A stretch of 64,000 nt of DNA from Agelaius tricolor (taxonomy: Eukaryota > Chordata > Aves > Passeriformes > Icteridae): positions 33,920,501 to 33,984,500 of the forward strand of contig JALJCS010000006.1 in NCBI GenBank assembly GCA_023055355.1, written 5' to 3'. A program made the position numbers and the translations under genes. The notes below the pieces were generated by a model. It was not told the origin of the DNA. It did no database searches and worked only from the letters and a program-made list of their open reading frames with translations. This document shows positions 61,485 to 64,000 of this stretch, in pieces; positions within the stretch are counted from its first letter, which is position 1; each line of letters opens with the position of its first letter.

Positions 61485-62739
61485 ATTCCTCCTGGGGCCA
61501 TCCACAAAAGTGGTACTAGGATTGTTGCCATGATTTGCTGCAAAGGCTGTCTATGCCAATTCCTCAGCAAAACACTTCCATCCAGCTTGTGTTACTCTTG
61601 GAAAACAAAAGGTGGGTGTTGGAAGTTCCTAAACTGGTAGTCATGAGCTGCTCTGTTCATTGGTGTGCTGTGAAGCAGATATGACAGTGCAACAATCTCC
61701 ATAGCCTGAAATGGATCAGAGAATAAATTAAAAACTGGAATATAAATTAAAGTCAAACACACAAATAAACAAATTCCTAAATGCACATATTTTCATAAGC
61801 TGTGTGAAGTCTTCTGTTAAGAATGGCCTTTTCACATCTAGCCATCGTCCTATCTCCAGTGGGCCTGCAGAGGAGTGCTTGAAAGCGGGCTCTGAAGCAT
61901 GCAAGGAGGGCAAAGCTGAAGTTCTCTGGGCAAAGGATAAGCAAGAAGACAGAATAAACTGATGTGTGTGCCCACTAAATAGATACTAGATGGGGAAACT
62001 CTGCTCAGAAGAGTACAGGGAATGCAGATTCTTGGTTTGGTAAAGGCCAAACTCTCAATAACTGAGAAAGTTATTGAGAAAGATAACAGTGCTGAATGTC
62101 CAGGCTTCAGTGTCCCTGGTCCACAGGCACTGGCTGGATTCTAGCACTGGGAAGGACAAGGTAACAAAATATCACATTGGAGCCCCTCTGGCAACCCGGG
62201 TGCTTCCCAGTGGCTCACCTGGAGGATATGGTGACACTGGGGCCAGTGTAGCCATCCCTCACTGCTGCTTTTGCCTCCTGGGCTGTTTGGTCCTGGAGCT
62301 GTTGGCTGCAGGGGATGTGTTGGCAGCACAGGGGTGCTGGGTGAGAGCTGCAGCAGGCAGCCAAGCATCCCCCTGTGCAGCCTCCTCACCTCTGTGGGGG
62401 TGAGAGGCCTCCGGGAGGGGCCCAGGTGCTGGAACAGCCCATCAAGCTCAGCCATGTGTGGAAGCAAGGACAGCAGCCCCTGTTGTCTCAGAAGCCTCAG
62501 AGTGCACAAAGCAGGAGACAGGCACTGAAGTGCTTTGACTTTTCATTATTGAAGTTCAGTGCTTCCCCCTGCCCTGCTTTTTGCAGGGAGAAGTGCAAGG
62601 ATGAACTAACCTGTATTATTGTCCCTCTATATTGACCTAGTAGTTTTTCAGTGACCTATTGCACAAGGGTTCTTGGAGTGAGCAGTGGTATTCTCATATT
62701 TAGTATCTAATTTAAAGGATAGGTTTTGCTCCCATTTTT

Positions 62740-63000
62740 TCCCCCAGTTTCTTTTTCAGCCCTGTACACTTTGGCATCTGTAGCACAACCTGTGGCTCGG
62801 AGTTTTGTATCTTGGATGTCCTGTTGGGGAATAGGTACCCACTCTATTTTATTTTGAATCTACCACCTGCTAATTTCATTTGATGTCTCTTTATTCTCTT
62901 TATAGGGTGAGATGGTGAGAAATCATCCCTTACTGGTCTTTGTTTTGCTTTGTATTCTGATGTTACGTTTGCTCTCCTATAAAGTAGTCAGGTGTGATAT
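62740..63000 (-). mobile_element. Possible ancient CR1-like remnant, antisense
   Basis: The order of TGAATCTACCACCTGCTAAT, TTTCATTTGATGTCTC and AAATCATCCCTTACTGGTC resembles the antisense 3' part of very old amniote CR1 copies. It is heavily diverged, and no terminal motif is visible. Confidence 0.35.
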
Positions 63001-64000
63001 ATAGATTAAAAGATTTCTTAGGACTTTGGCATCTTATTTGAAACATAACAGCTGTCCCATGTACTTGGAAAGAATTGAAATCTTTTATTAATAATGTGCT
63101 GTGTCCCTCAGCCTCTTTTGCCTCAGTATGTGAAAGTAGATTGGTTGCACCTGAAATCTCAATGCATATGGATCTTGTGATATGTTTTGATAGAGTTAGT
63201 TTATCTGATTTAACTGTAAGGCACCTCTCATGGATAGCAGAATCCTCTACACTAACAAATTATTTTGACTCGATGAACTTTTGTGCTGGCAATAATTTCC
63301 CAGTGATAGTCTTCATTAGCTGGAGTTTCTGAAACATCTGTCACATCAACGTCCTCCTTTAAGGTTTGGCATTCCTGTTTCTCCATCTTGTTTGTCTGCA
63401 TTATTTTAATGTCTCTGTTCTGTTTTATCTTCTGTCTCTATTGAAGTCTAGTCACTTTCTATCCTCTCTCTTATTTGAGTATATAGTGTTAGTGTGGTTA
63501 TTCCACAAAGGATTCATAAACTGTGAGCTATTGAATCCTTCACAGCTTTTCTCAGGTATTAAATTTTTAAAGGTCACAGGAAAGTATTGAATTAAATCAC
63601 TGACACTGTTCTTTTTTGGTTTAGAGGAAGCCTTCTTCTAGCATGTTCTCACTCTCTTTTTTCCAATTTCTACAAATCTACTTGGAATTATTCTTCCCAG
63701 AATTGGCCTCTCTCAGGAGATAGTATATTACTTATTCTCCTCCCCTTCCATTCACCTCTTTCACCCATAGAAGAAAAAAGCCCTTAGCTCTGAAAATGAT
63801 TGGAACAATTTGATGACTTGTGCGTGTGGGAGAGAGGAAAGTTATTTTCTTCATTCTTGATGCTTTTTTCTCTTTCTGAGGAGTTCAAGCTGGCCTTTTG
63901 TTAACAGAAATTGCTTGCTGCTTGAATCCATTAGCAAAATTCTTGCATTGAACTTAAGATACCTGTGGCAATCTCATGGTGGTACTGAAATTATTCCTTC

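Larger units (their letters stand above)
44704..64000 (+). other. PLCL2: PLCL2 intron 1 (5' part, runs off the window)
   Basis: The intron begins with the strong donor GTAAGA directly after codon 105 and continues to the window edge without an acceptor followed by the PLCL2 PH-domain exon. In known PLCL2 genes the second exon is very large and would be an obvious long open frame; none is present. The interval is AT-rich and contains an LTR-type insertion, CR1 remnants, a 90-bp minisatellite, a small spaced duplication and poly-T tracts, listed separately. Between them I see no supported exon. Alternative first exons of shorter PLCL2 isoforms cannot be excluded from sequence alone. Confidence 0.85.

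Noticed and set aside
62100..62530. A moderately GC-rich intronic segment with 85-122 codon open frames
   Set aside because: No protein family or splice structure is recognisable; the frames overlap on both strands as expected by chance.
1..64000. CRISPR arrays, operons or other bacterial-type systems
   Set aside because: The sequence is vertebrate nuclear DNA; no regularly spaced short repeats or compact gene clusters exist.

Overview
This window looks like nuclear DNA from a bird, probably a neoavian. The evidence is CR1 LINE 3' ends that carry the avian terminal octamer motif, one long terminal repeat of a type I recall as common in bird genomes, AT-rich non-coding DNA with many microsatellites, and one sharp CpG island. 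Only one protein-coding segment can be supported: the first coding exon of PLCL2 (phospholipase C-like 2, also called PRIP-2), on the + strand at 44389-44703. It ends at a clean splice donor (AAG|GTAAGA).

Layout. Positions 1 to about 42600 are intergenic DNA upstream of PLCL2, with no convincing exon on either strand. In mammals and birds the neighbour on this side is expected to be DAZL, but nothing resembling DAZL lies inside the window. This flank holds poly-T tracts, GT and AT microsatellites, one antisense CR1 fragment, a GC-rich patch near 25.4-26.1 kb, a purine-rich stretch near 22.6-23.3 kb, and some CpG-retaining islets that may be regulatory. From about 42780 to 44770 there is a dense CpG island with GC boxes, a compound trinucleotide repeat, a G-quadruplex motif, candidate 5'-UTR splice sites and a short upstream ORF before the PLCL2 start codon. 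From 44704 to the end is intron 1, which continues beyond the window.

Intron 1 contains an antisense retroviral-type LTR sequence starting only 0.9 kb after the exon, a five-copy tandem repeat with a 90-bp unit, a 50-bp duplication spaced exactly 650 bp apart, and several CR1 remnants of different ages. PLCL2 is a catalytically inactive PLC relative that binds inositol phosphates and phosphatases. The exon here encodes only the disordered N-terminus, so no PH, EF-hand, PLC X/Y or C2 domain is in the window. I found no new gene system. The strongest unusual items are the 90-bp minisatellite, the promoter-proximal antisense LTR, the upstream ORF and alternative leader splicing of PLCL2, and the spaced intronic duplication.
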